Notes: generated by a model not told the origin, from the letters alone. A stretch of DNA of 8,040 bases from Candidatus Omnitrophota bacterium (GCA_029931885.1 JAOZRJ010000063.1:1-8040), one strand, 5' to 3'. Numbered from the stretch's first letter, positions 1 through 6,416 are shown. Numbers and translations: made by a program.

Positions 1-61
1 ACATTATATAATCAGGATTCTCTTTAGCAATACTGTGTATAATTTTCCAGAATTCTTTCAT
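1..61 (-). CDS. Start of an unidentified gene, cut by the window edge
   Basis: An ATG at 61-59 opens a frame that stays open for the 20 codons left in the window, beginning MKEFWKIIHSIAKENPDY. The start is supported by an AGGGA Shine-Dalgarno-like site at 72-68 with a 6-nt spacer; this site overlaps the TAG stop of the sensor gene just upstream. A second in-frame ATG two codons earlier (67-65) would lie directly against that site and is less likely. The gap to the sensor gene is 9 bp, so the two are probably co-transcribed. The visible part looks like an amphipathic helix with no signal peptide. I do not recognise a family from 20 residues. It could be a partner of the membrane sensor or an unrelated late gene. 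Confidence 0.55.
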   Translation of the reverse strand, partial: MKEFWKIIHSIAKENPDYIM

Positions 62-70
62 AAACATTCC

Positions 71-928
71 CTACAATGATTTGCGCACCAACTTACGTAC
101 TATCCATGGAATTATAAATGATAAAAATATACCAGTGCCAATAAGATATGGAATAAAACTAGATATAATTTTAACCTTCATATCGTATACATCAGATTCA
201 GAATATCCAATACATACTGATCCCCACCATATATTATTTACATAAATAGGCGCAGCAACCACTTTTTGTATTTCTCCAGTATCTCTACGATATTCCAAAT
301 ATTTTGAATTATGCGCAATATATTTTAAATTTGCTGAAGTAAATAATTCCCAAATACGACCTTCACGATTTACGATATTATCCTCTTTAAATTTATTACC
401 GGTTATTCGTTTATTTGCATGATGTACTGCATTATAACCGTTCTTATCCATTAATAATGACCAACTTATATATGAAAATGAATGTTTCCATGAATTTTGA
501 AATGCTCTAATTCGTTGACAAAATAACTCACTATCCATTGTTATATGATTATATCGTGTAAGCTCCCCACCTGCAATCATTTTAAAATATTTTCGAGATA
601 ATTCATAACCACTTTCAACATACTTTTTTGTAAAATCTTCATAAGTCATTTCTGTATATTTAATACTGAAGATATCGATCCCTTCACTGTACAACCCTTT
701 TAAAATAAATGAAGCTTGATCAGCAGCAACATGGGATAATTGACTTACATGATTCAAAATTGTTTTATCCATATGTACACTTGTCAAATACAAAGAGGCT
801 AATAAGATACTAATATAAGTACAAAGCATAATAAACGTCAATGCTTTTGTAATTTGATTGGTCTGCTTTGCACGTATTTTTGGAGTAGCCCAATCACCAT
901 ATTCGGTATCTGATCCAAGTATATCCAT
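71..928 (-). CDS. Two-pass membrane protein with chemoreceptor-like Cache/PAS-type sensor domain and no signalling domain
   Basis: This 285-aa protein has a short basic N-terminal tail, a first membrane helix at about residues 29-50 (ALTFIMLCTYISILLASLYL), a loop of about 200 residues, a second helix at about 253-277, and a basic tail ending RKLVRKSL. Positive charges at both ends suggest N-in/C-in topology with the loop outside the inner membrane. The loop carries the pattern I associate with Cache/PAS-type sensory domains of methyl-accepting chemotaxis proteins: DKNGY (161-165) followed by HH, a TGN and a D, NREGRIW (187-193), YRRDTGE (213-219), then APIYV (226-230) and WWGSVCIGY (234-242). 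In chemoreceptors a HAMP and a coiled-coil signalling domain would normally follow the second helix; here a TAG stop comes a few residues after it. The ATG has a good Shine-Dalgarno site (AAGGA at 940-936, 7-nt spacer) and lies 12 bp after a tail gene. Domain assignment is from motif memory; the function is unknown. Confidence 0.8.
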   Translation of the reverse strand: MDILGSDTEYGDWATPKIRAKQTNQITKALTFIMLCTYISILLASLYLTSVHMDKTILNHVSQLSHVAADQASFILKGLYSEGIDIFSIKYTEMTYEDFTKKYVESGYELSRKYFKMIAGGELTRYNHITMDSELFCQRIRAFQNSWKHSFSYISWSLLMDKNGYNAVHHANKRITGNKFKEDNIVNREGRIWELFTSANLKYIAHNSKYLEYRRDTGEIQKVVAAPIYVNNIWWGSVCIGYSESDVYDMKVKIISSFIPYLIGTGIFLSFIIPWIVRKLVRKSL

Positions 929-940
929 CTTAATTTCCTT

Positions 941-1645
941 TTAAATAAGCTCTTTAAGAAATATATGCGATTCACCAATACGGGTAGATACCGCATCATC
1001 AACATCACCTATGTCTTCAATATCATCATTTAAAGAATACTGTAAGTGAATTTGTAAAACATCACTTTGATCAACTTGAATTGGTAATGCTGGTAAAGAA
1101 CATGAACACACATCAACATATCTGTAAGATCGTACATACCCATATACAGTACTTTCATCAATTTTAACATCATTTATAGATGCTTGCGCACGCACTAATA
1201 CTCTATTATTTTCATCATTTTCCATATTAATATGAAACGATAATGCTACCCAACCAGTAAAATCAATTTGAATACGTTCAGGATTTACATATACATTATG
1301 TATAAATCCAGAAGTTTTATTTAATAACTCATTCCACTCAACTTCTATTTCAGAAGTACCTTCAAAATAAAAAGATTGTGTTACATCATTAATACAACTA
1401 ATCCACCGGGCATTTGATTGTGTATTAAGGGCATCGGTAAGTCCTGAGATCGCATCTATTGAATGACAATTCTCTACTGTTCTTCCCTGAAGTGCATTGT
1501 GAAAAGTTGCACCACATACACGAGTGGCTGTACCGGCACTATCAACTTTGTACATATCACCAGATTCATCAAATTGAATTGAATACATTCCAGGTAATGC
1601 TGGTGATAAAACACCAGGAGTAAACAATACTTTACTTGCAGCCAT
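941..1645 (-). CDS. Phage tail/receptor-binding-type protein with C-terminal jelly-roll-like domain
   Basis: This 234-aa protein has no signal peptide. Residues 29-43 (SGDMYKVDSAGTATRV region) resemble the 'G.lYyVDs.G' start of many phage tail proteins. Residues 49-73 contain HNALQGR followed by CHSIDAISGLTDAL, close to the 'HN.L.GR...AHPISAITGL..AL' segment that recurs in phage tail fibre and collar-type proteins. From about residue 129 (TGWVALSFHI) to the end, alternating beta strands with an internal DVLQIHLQY and a terminal SHIFLKEL are typical of a TNF/C1q-like jelly roll, a fold used in trimeric receptor-binding heads. The start is fixed by GAGGAG at 1656-1651, which overlaps the preceding stop. 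Role inferred: fibre tip or adhesin subunit contacting the host. It might instead be a decoration protein. Confidence 0.75.
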   Translation of the reverse strand: MAASKVLFTPGVLSPALPGMYSIQFDESGDMYKVDSAGTATRVCGATFHNALQGRTVENCHSIDAISGLTDALNTQSNARWISCINDVTQSFYFEGTSEIEVEWNELLNKTSGFIHNVYVNPERIQIDFTGWVALSFHINMENDENNRVLVRAQASINDVKIDESTVYGYVRSYRYVDVCSCSLPALPIQVDQSDVLQIHLQYSLNDDIEDIGDVDDAVSTRIGESHIFLKELI

Positions 1646-1650
1646 GATAA

Positions 1651-1656
1651 CTCCTC
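1651..1656 (-). promoter_or_regulatory. Strong Shine-Dalgarno site overlapping the upstream stop
   Basis: GAGGAG on the minus strand lies 5 nt before the ATG at 1645 and shares bases with the TGA stop (1657-1655) of the preceding gene. The arrangement suggests coupled translation and fixes the start of the jelly-roll protein. Confidence 0.75.
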
Positions 1657-2032
1657 ATAAAATTATAAGTTCCGCATTTTCTTCAAGAATCACGTCTGCA
1701 TCAGATTCTAAAATTAACCGCCCTATTAATAAATGCTGAACATCCTCCTCAATAATAAGTACTTCACCAGCTTTAAATCTAAATTTAGATGGTTTTGTTT
1801 TTCCACGTTCATATTTACCAGCAACTGCATACCATCGTGAATCACCACCATCCCCTGTGCGTAGGACTGAGCTGTGGTTTATTATTAATGGTGTATCAGT
1901 TACCGATAAATATTCATAAAAAGTTTGAGTCTCAAAGACATAACAGACTTCAAGTATTCGACCAGCCAATTCCGCATCGGCTACGGTTTCAAATCTTAAT
2001 CCTTTAATATGTCGTTGAGACTGTAAACTCAT
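1655..2032 (-). CDS. Small beta-rich phage tail protein
   Basis: This 125-aa protein opens with SLQSQRHIKGLRFETVADA, similar to the 'f.TvaDl..l..' opening of phage tail-fibre modules, then has a section ending GDGGDSRWYAVAGKY (60-74), a pattern I recall from phage tail and fibre proteins. Residues 87-125 are a regular run of short strands (KAGEVLIIEEDVQHLLIG, then LILESDADVILEENAELIIL), like the beta-helical or 'gel'-type ends of fibre modules where each strand ends in a turn. Start at ATG 2032 with a weak AGGT-type site overlapping the TAG stop of the previous gene; the next gene begins 9 bp after its stop. Likely a virion tail accessory protein; no enzymatic motif seen. Confidence 0.7.
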   Translation of the reverse strand: MSLQSQRHIKGLRFETVADAELAGRILEVCYVFETQTFYEYLSVTDTPLIINHSSVLRTGDGGDSRWYAVAGKYERGKTKPSKFRFKAGEVLIIEEDVQHLLIGRLILESDADVILEENAELIIL

Positions 2033-2041
2033 TATTGTAAC

Positions 2042-2935
2042 CTATGAGGCCGTTTCGATTTCAAACGTATCATTCACATCAAGCGCAACAACCAAATGCA
2101 GTGTCGATATGCTGTCCCACAGTACATCGCCGCCTTTTGTTACTTGCTGACCATTTACACGAACACGTATCCTGTTATCAGCATTGAACTCAGCAGCAGA
2201 ACCACCGATAGAAGTAACAACATCATTTGAAGGTGTTGCTGCCCCGGAAGCATCTCCTGTACCCGTAGCAACGGTGATAACCTCATTTGCAGTAAATGGA
2301 GCTACTACAACATACTTACGACATTTCGGTTCTCTCGGAACGGCTTGCGGTTCAATAACTTCGGATTCTGTCGTGCCTGATTTTACGAAATCCGGAACAT
2401 GCCGTTCTGCATACAATTTCGGATATGCAATTTCAACAACAGCCGTGACTGAGGTTAATGCCAACGTACTATTTTCACCTCGTACAACAAAGCTGACCTG
2501 AGACTCCGCGGTAGCTGCAATCGCGTCACCATCACTGACACCACTTTGCACCTGAAACAATCCATATACCCGGCGCCCATCAGCATCAAGAATCGGATCA
2601 TGGGATACTGCGTCACGAACGTCACACAGATTTGCCGTACTTCCCAATCCATCTGCCACAGCCGCCGTATCACCAAGACCGGCTTCACCCGGTAAAACAG
2701 CAGAGACAATGCCACCATTCGACTCAATCGACGTAGGCCCCAAAGCGATAATACCCGTATATTGTGCTGTACCGATCAATGCAAATTGGGCTGCGGTTAC
2801 ATCGATATCATTTTCTGAAAACGGCGACATCCTGATTTTACGCTTATTCAAAACATCCATCAATGAACCTGAAACACCACCACCCTTTGCATCACCGGCA
2901 CGATCAACAATGACGTGCCTTGCATTGATCATCAT
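2042..2935 (-). CDS. Phage structural (tail-associated) protein, GC-richer than its neighbours
   Basis: The frame contains ATG codons at 2941, 2935 and 2932. I choose 2935 because AAGGAGG at 2949-2943 then has a 7-nt spacer, giving 297 aa. The body is Ala/Gly/Val-rich. In the numbering from 2941, a segment around 113-185 (HDPILDADGRRVYGLFQV, then ESQVSFVVRGENSTL, and the strand VVEIAYPKLYAERHV) resembles a phage structural protein family in which 'd..g..VyGL' is followed by 'Q.SFV.R'. The last 43 residues form a separate module (VNG ... LW ... ALDVND) that also ends the preceding gene's product. Composition is about 48-50% GC by hand count in several rows, against 32-37% nearby, suggesting recent acquisition. 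Role inferred: baseplate or fibre component; the exact function is not recognised. Confidence 0.75.
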   Translation of the reverse strand: MMINARHVIVDRAGDAKGGGVSGSLMDVLNKRKIRMSPFSENDIDVTAAQFALIGTAQYTGIIALGPTSIESNGGIVSAVLPGEAGLGDTAAVADGLGSTANLCDVRDAVSHDPILDADGRRVYGLFQVQSGVSDGDAIAATAESQVSFVVRGENSTLALTSVTAVVEIAYPKLYAERHVPDFVKSGTTESEVIEPQAVPREPKCRKYVVVAPFTANEVITVATGTGDASGAATPSNDVVTSIGGSAAEFNADNRIRVRVNGQQVTKGGDVLWDSISTLHLVVALDVNDTFEIETAS

Positions 2936-2942
2936 AGTCATT

Positions 2943-2949
2943 CCTCCTT
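2943..2949 (-). promoter_or_regulatory. Near-consensus Shine-Dalgarno site that decides a start
   Basis: AAGGAGG is the best ribosome binding site in the window. It is 1 nt from the ATG at 2941, too close for normal initiation, 7 nt from the ATG at 2935, and 10 nt from the ATG at 2932. This favours 2935 as the start of the 297-aa protein. Confidence 0.75.
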
Positions 2950-2955
2950 ATTAAA

Positions 2956-3450
2956 TTATGATACTACTTTAATAAAATCACCAGCATCAACAGCAAATAA
3001 AAATCTGAAAGATACAGGTGACGTCCAAAACCAATGTGTATTTTTAATTAAATTTGTGCCATTCAAATATGCCTGGATTTTTTCATTATCTTGAAAAGCG
3101 GCATCATTCATCAATAAAAATCCATTATCCTTTTCTTTTGTATAATATGTGCCACCAGAATTTACAAAAAAATCATTATTTGCTGGTACTTTTTCAGTGA
3201 TATTTAAAAGAGTAGTACGTGAAGCAATGTCTGCGGTATTAGTATGGCCATCAGGAATTTCAATAATAGTGACTTCAAGTACATGTGGAGTAATATCCGC
3301 AATAATGATACTTTGAGAAACAGCAATGACAGCTTCAGGACTTCTATCCGCAAAGATTACTTCAAGTTTATTTTCTTCAATTACGTATTCATCAGCAACG
3401 GCGTCAATAACTACTTCTAGTTCATCTGCATCTAAAGTATAAATAGTCAT
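2956..3450 (-). CDS. Phage tail-region protein with a shared C-terminal beta module
   Basis: This 164-aa acidic protein has an N-terminal half of alternating short strands rich in Val, Ile, Asp and Glu (LEVVIDAVAD, KLEVIFADRS, SIIIADI, LEVTIIEIPDG), which looks like a beta repeat or sandwich. The C-terminal part (about 95-164) begins NSGGTYYTKEKDNG and ends with a module containing KIQAYLNGTNLIK, a Trp pair, and FAVDAGDFIKVV. That module aligns without gaps with the end of the next gene's product. The ATG overlaps the previous stop by one base (TAATG), with AGGAG inside the upstream gene 10 nt before it, so translation is probably coupled. I do not recognise a named family; a baseplate or fibre accessory role is inferred from context. 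Confidence 0.7.
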   Translation of the reverse strand: MTIYTLDADELEVVIDAVADEYVIEENKLEVIFADRSPEAVIAVSQSIIIADITPHVLEVTIIEIPDGHTNTADIASRTTLLNITEKVPANNDFFVNSGGTYYTKEKDNGFLLMNDAAFQDNEKIQAYLNGTNLIKNTHWFWTSPVSFRFLFAVDAGDFIKVVS

Positions 3451-3830
3451 TATTCAATTACTCCTGATAACCCTTCATACACTTTAATACGTCCCATATC
3501 AATAACATACGCCGCTCCCGTAACGTTAATATATCGAACTGAATAATAATAATTATTTGCAGGTAATTCAAATGTTTGTGAATCAGAAATTGAACCCTCA
3601 GTGATGCCGTTTATTGGATCAGTCGGTGGATCGATAACAATAACTAAACTCGGATCAACTCCTGAATCTTGTTTTAATGATATAGTGACAATAAATCGTG
3701 CACCTGTAATATCTAAAGGAGTAATCACTCCAGTATCTGGATTTTTACGAGATACAGATATCGTAAAATCAACGGTCGATCCACGTACAAAGTCTTTTAA
3801 AAATCCTGGATAACCCGCTACACCGCTCAT
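3450..3830 (-). CDS. BppU-N-like immunoglobulin-type phage baseplate protein
   Basis: This 126-aa protein fits the layout of the N-terminal domain of phage baseplate upper proteins (BppU-N-like). RGSTVDFTISV (16-26) is the 'gdt..f...v' strand, PLDITGARFIVTI (38-50) matches the hallmark 'p.dLtGa.v..tv', a long hydrophobic strand with a Pro/Asn turn follows (VIVIDPPTD ... NGITEGSI), then NNYYYSVRYI (91-100) matches 'y.YdI.y', and GRIKVYEG (113-120) is the closing 'G.i.V..' strand. In known baseplates this domain anchors receptor-binding proteins to the tail; here it makes up the whole protein. ATG 3830 has AAGGA at 3843-3839 with an 8-nt spacer. It is the first gene after the only sizeable gap. 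Family assignment is by pattern only. Confidence 0.7.
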   Translation of the reverse strand: MSGVAGYPGFLKDFVRGSTVDFTISVSRKNPDTGVITPLDITGARFIVTISLKQDSGVDPSLVIVIDPPTDPINGITEGSISDSQTFELPANNYYYSVRYINVTGAAYVIDMGRIKVYEGLSGVIE

Positions 3831-3860
3831 AAATTTAATCCTTTTTTAATAAGTTCGCTT

Positions 3861-3889
3861 AATATAAAGTAATTCCTAAATAAGCGCAA
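3861..3889 (-). promoter_or_regulatory. Possible sigma70-type promoter in the only sizeable gap
   Basis: In the 59-bp gap 3831-3889 the minus strand reads TTGCGC (3889-3884), 17 nt, then TATATT (3866-3861). The -10 matches five of six consensus bases and the spacing is ideal, but the -35 matches only three. The same stretch holds an inverted repeat (CGCTTA / TAAGCG, forward positions 3856-3861 and 3881-3886, 19-nt loop). In AT-rich DNA such matches arise by chance, so this is weak; it would give the BppU-like gene and those after it their own transcription start. Confidence 0.25.
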
Positions 3890-4126
3890 CTAAATTGTTA
3901 TAGTGAATTCGGATAGTGTAGGTACTTTATCCCGAATCGCACCATTTTCAATTACATATTTTTGGCCCTCAATAACATTAGATCCTTTAACTGTCAGTAC
4001 GTCACCTGTAAGTAATGTCACATTGACTGTACTGTTTGTAGCATTGACACCACCAGTATTTACTTGTGCAATGAATCGTTTCTTTTTAGGTAATAGTTTT
4101 TCAAATTCTTTATAGATATTAGCCAT
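3890..4126 (-). CDS. Small beta-barrel phage tail-associated protein
   Basis: The protein starts MANIYKEFEKLLPKKKRF and is 78 aa from ATG 4126. After the basic helical start come short strands and turns: FIAQVNTGG, STVNVTLLTGDVLTVKG, EGQKYVIENGAIRDKVP. This matches a small-barrel layout I associate with short phage proteins encoded beside the tail hub ('v.l..G..v.v.G..v..Gd.v.v.dG.i...aP'). The start overlaps the hub stop as ATGGCTAA (8 bp). A TTG at 4138 would add four residues, but AGAGG at 4143-4139 would then touch the start codon; from ATG 4126 the spacer is 12 nt, which is long but workable. Function unknown; probably a tail-tip accessory or assembly protein. Confidence 0.65.
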   Translation of the reverse strand: MANIYKEFEKLLPKKKRFIAQVNTGGVNATNSTVNVTLLTGDVLTVKGSNVIEGQKYVIENGAIRDKVPTLSEFTITI

Positions 4127-6410
4127 AATATTGTTCAACCTCTATATTTTGCACGACTGTTAATCCATCTGTCCAATTGGCATTAATATTAACTCCTGTA
4201 ACTTGCCCAATCCACGGCGTTTCACCACTTTCATTCATTTGTACATACATACCCGGAAGTAGTAATCCCGGTGCCTCTCCAGGAGACATTAACGAAAACA
4301 ATTTAAGATCATGATGTATCCAGAATCCAGAATTACCAATGATATGTCGTGCTTTTTCCCGTGCCATCTGTTGAGTTGTTACAAGACTGTCTATATGCAT
4401 TGGAGCAGGCGATGTTCCTGCTGCCTCACCAGTCTTAGTAGCTGCAACAACTATACCTGATGTTTCTCCTGATACAATTGCAGATTTAATAGGTCTTAGA
4501 AGTTCATTACGTCGTCCAATTTCATGACAAATCCCATCATTCAAAAATACATCAGGTTCAATAAGTGTACTCCAATCCCAAGGATGTATTTTATATTTTG
4601 GTTTAATAATAAATTTTTGCTCTGTATTGGTATCAGCGTTTGTCTGAATAAAAGCTGATACTGCATTCGTTAAATGCTGCATTTGTCGAATTTTAGAAAC
4701 ATCATAAAGATTAATTGTATCTGCTGGTAACATCCATTGTGTATGTGGTTGAAATTCTTCGGCTTGCCAGTCAGCACTCCAGCCAGTGGTATTAAGAATA
4801 CTATCAACAACTTGACCACCATGTTGCTCAATATTGGTAAATACAGTGTCATATTGATAAGGTTCAGCAAGTTCAATTGATGGGCTTCGACCTGATACCG
4901 ACCAAGTACGTTTTCCAAATACTCTAGTTTCTCGCCAATTTTCTACTCGACAGGTCCAGTTCCATCCATTGATATGGATATTAACATCAATTAAAGTAAA
5001 CCCTTGTGGTCGAATTAACTCAAGTGCTGCCCGTTCACTTAATACTATATTAAATGACCACAGCCAGCTATCACGATCTATACCAATACTCACAGTACCA
5101 AACTGAGTATTTGTTAAATCGGGTAAACGTTGAATAAATGCAGTATTTAACATATAATAACCACTCCTTGCTGGTGTAATTAATGATGTTATTGGAATAA
5201 TTGGTACATTGAACGGATCACGTGGTCCTGAATACCAATAATCATAAGGGCATCGCGTATTACGAGGTAAACAAAAATCAAGAAATCTCTCAGGCTCTCC
5301 CGATTGCTCTTCAAGAGAATCCCAATGCATTAATTGGACATATTCACCTGTTCTCCATGGAAAATAAATTATTTGACATAGCATTGAATACCAATACGGT
5401 CCCCAATATGTGGTCAATACAATATCGGTAGGCTGTGTAGGTATCGCATTATTAAATAAATTTGATATTTTTACATCGTGATAATTACTTTTATCCCATA
5501 CAATCATGGTTAGTGGATCTTTAAAATCACCTTTTAAAAGCTGCGTATTCACATACTGCATTTCAATATCAACCATATATTGTTTTGTAAATCGATATTC
5601 CCATGGACTTATTTGAGGTAAATCAGTATACTCCATTTGTAAAATATATGGTGCTGATATTACCTTATGATTTTCATACTTACATAATCCCCATGCATAC
5701 TTAGATGAATTATCTTGATATGCAAGTTCTAATGTGAATGGAACAGATATTTTTGTTTGTACTTTTTCAGTTTCTTTATATGGACTTTTTAATACCTGAT
5801 CTATAATGTGGGTGTCACTCCATACACTAGACACATCAGTATTTGAAATTAATGCATTTGCCTTACGCCATTTTGCACTTATACCACATGAAAGTCCACT
5901 TGGCAAATCAGCTTCACCACCGCCACTAATAATTAATTGTATTGTAGGGAAAACAAATTGAGATGCTTGCGTTTCAATATCAACTAATGGTTCAATTACT
6001 GCAAAAGGTATTTCACATTGAATAGCTGACGCTTCAATGTGAATAACATCCATTAATTCATTTATATGCGTAGGAATACTGGTTATTATTTCAGTAGCTT
6101 CAGAAAGAATAATCGTAAAAATTGACACTTGTGTATCTGGTGTATCAATTATTATTTCAGCAGCTTCAGAAAGAATATTAATTGCAGCTACACCAGAACC
6201 ACCACTACCCGTAAAATCTAATTCAACATATGAACCACTTGGTGTATATGCTTGAGTAAAATCTAGTACAGCATTTAACGGATCTTCAAGAGGGAATATA
6301 TCATTGATTACACCGAAAGATAATTGAATCAGTTCACCTGATATTATAGGTATATACGGTGTAGTAAAATCTAATTCAATATTTAATGGATCTGATGAAA
6401 AATCAGCCAT
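4119..6410 (-). CDS. Large tail hub / tail-tip-like structural protein
   Basis: This 763-aa protein is the largest complete gene here. Residues 1-75 hold three 'LDFT' units, residues 79-166 hold four 22-residue units, and a Gly-rich linker (163-166) leads to the main body. The body is rich in Trp and Tyr (for example TTYWGPYWYS at 333-342 and NGWNWTCRVENW at 481-492). RTWSVSGRSPSIELAEPY (501-518) recalls the 'V.GRS....L..Py' motif of phage tail hub and tip proteins, and the C-terminal part (about 675-763) has MAREKARHIIGNSG, a 'PG..V.M..SGE.PWIGQVTGVNIN' pattern and a final strand, typical of hub domains that end by describing a beta-barrel around the tube exit. No enzymatic motif was seen. 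No good Shine-Dalgarno site precedes ATG 6410; the upstream TGA is 6 bp away, so translation is probably coupled. Confidence 0.75.
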   Translation of the reverse strand: MADFSSDPLNIELDFTTPYIPIISGELIQLSFGVINDIFPLEDPLNAVLDFTQAYTPSGSYVELDFTGSGGSGVAAINILSEAAEIIIDTPDTQVSIFTIILSEATEIITSIPTHINELMDVIHIEASAIQCEIPFAVIEPLVDIETQASQFVFPTIQLIISGGGEADLPSGLSCGISAKWRKANALISNTDVSSVWSDTHIIDQVLKSPYKETEKVQTKISVPFTLELAYQDNSSKYAWGLCKYENHKVISAPYILQMEYTDLPQISPWEYRFTKQYMVDIEMQYVNTQLLKGDFKDPLTMIVWDKSNYHDVKISNLFNNAIPTQPTDIVLTTYWGPYWYSMLCQIIYFPWRTGEYVQLMHWDSLEEQSGEPERFLDFCLPRNTRCPYDYWYSGPRDPFNVPIIPITSLITPARSGYYMLNTAFIQRLPDLTNTQFGTVSIGIDRDSWLWSFNIVLSERAALELIRPQGFTLIDVNIHINGWNWTCRVENWRETRVFGKRTWSVSGRSPSIELAEPYQYDTVFTNIEQHGGQVVDSILNTTGWSADWQAEEFQPHTQWMLPADTINLYDVSKIRQMQHLTNAVSAFIQTNADTNTEQKFIIKPKYKIHPWDWSTLIEPDVFLNDGICHEIGRRNELLRPIKSAIVSGETSGIVVAATKTGEAAGTSPAPMHIDSLVTTQQMAREKARHIIGNSGFWIHHDLKLFSLMSPGEAPGLLLPGMYVQMNESGETPWIGQVTGVNINANWTDGLTVVQNIEVEQYYG
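5913..6176 (-). repeat. Four tandem 22-residue units in the hub protein N-terminus
   Basis: Residues 79-100, 101-122, 123-144 and about 145-166 of the 763-aa protein line up with a constant period of 22. Units begin ILSEAAEIIIDTP, ILSEATEIITSIP, IHIEASAIQCEIP and IETQASQFVFPT. The first two are also near-identical at DNA level: attatttcagYagcttcaga occurs at 6085 and 6151, exactly 66 bp apart. The pattern of small and branched residues suggests a stacked beta structure, perhaps a stalk. Confidence 0.8.
6211..6393 (-). repeat. Diverged 'DPLN..LDFT' repeats in the hub N-terminus
   Basis: DPLNIELDFTTPYIP (residues 7-21) and DPLNAVLDFTQAYTP (43-57) are two copies of a beta-hairpin-like unit, and YVELDFTGSGG (61-71) is a partial third. 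At DNA level the 30-base stretches at 6364-6393 and 6256-6285 match at 25 positions, and a shorter copy starts at 6211 (gtaaaatctaattcaa). Confidence 0.75.
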
Positions 6411-6416
6411 AATAAA

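Noticed and set aside
2455..2727. Minus-strand 90-codon frame within the 297-aa gene
   Set aside because: Out-of-frame shadow of the main gene, with no ribosome site or recognisable features.
941..2935. Diversity-generating retroelement variable region in the fibre-like genes
   Set aside because: No C-type lectin signature, no paired template repeat and no reverse transcriptase visible in the window.
3856..3886. Rho-independent terminator at the CGCTTA/TAAGCG inverted repeat
   Set aside because: The stem is only 6 bp with a 19-nt loop and is not followed directly by a run of T on the coding strand.
4670..4918. Minus-strand 82-codon frame within the hub gene
   Set aside because: Out-of-frame shadow; the hub reading frame through this part contains conserved-looking tail motifs.
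5913..6393. CRISPR array or regulatory iterons
   Set aside because: The repeats are in frame, diverged and explained by protein repeats; there are no spacers of constant length between identical repeats.
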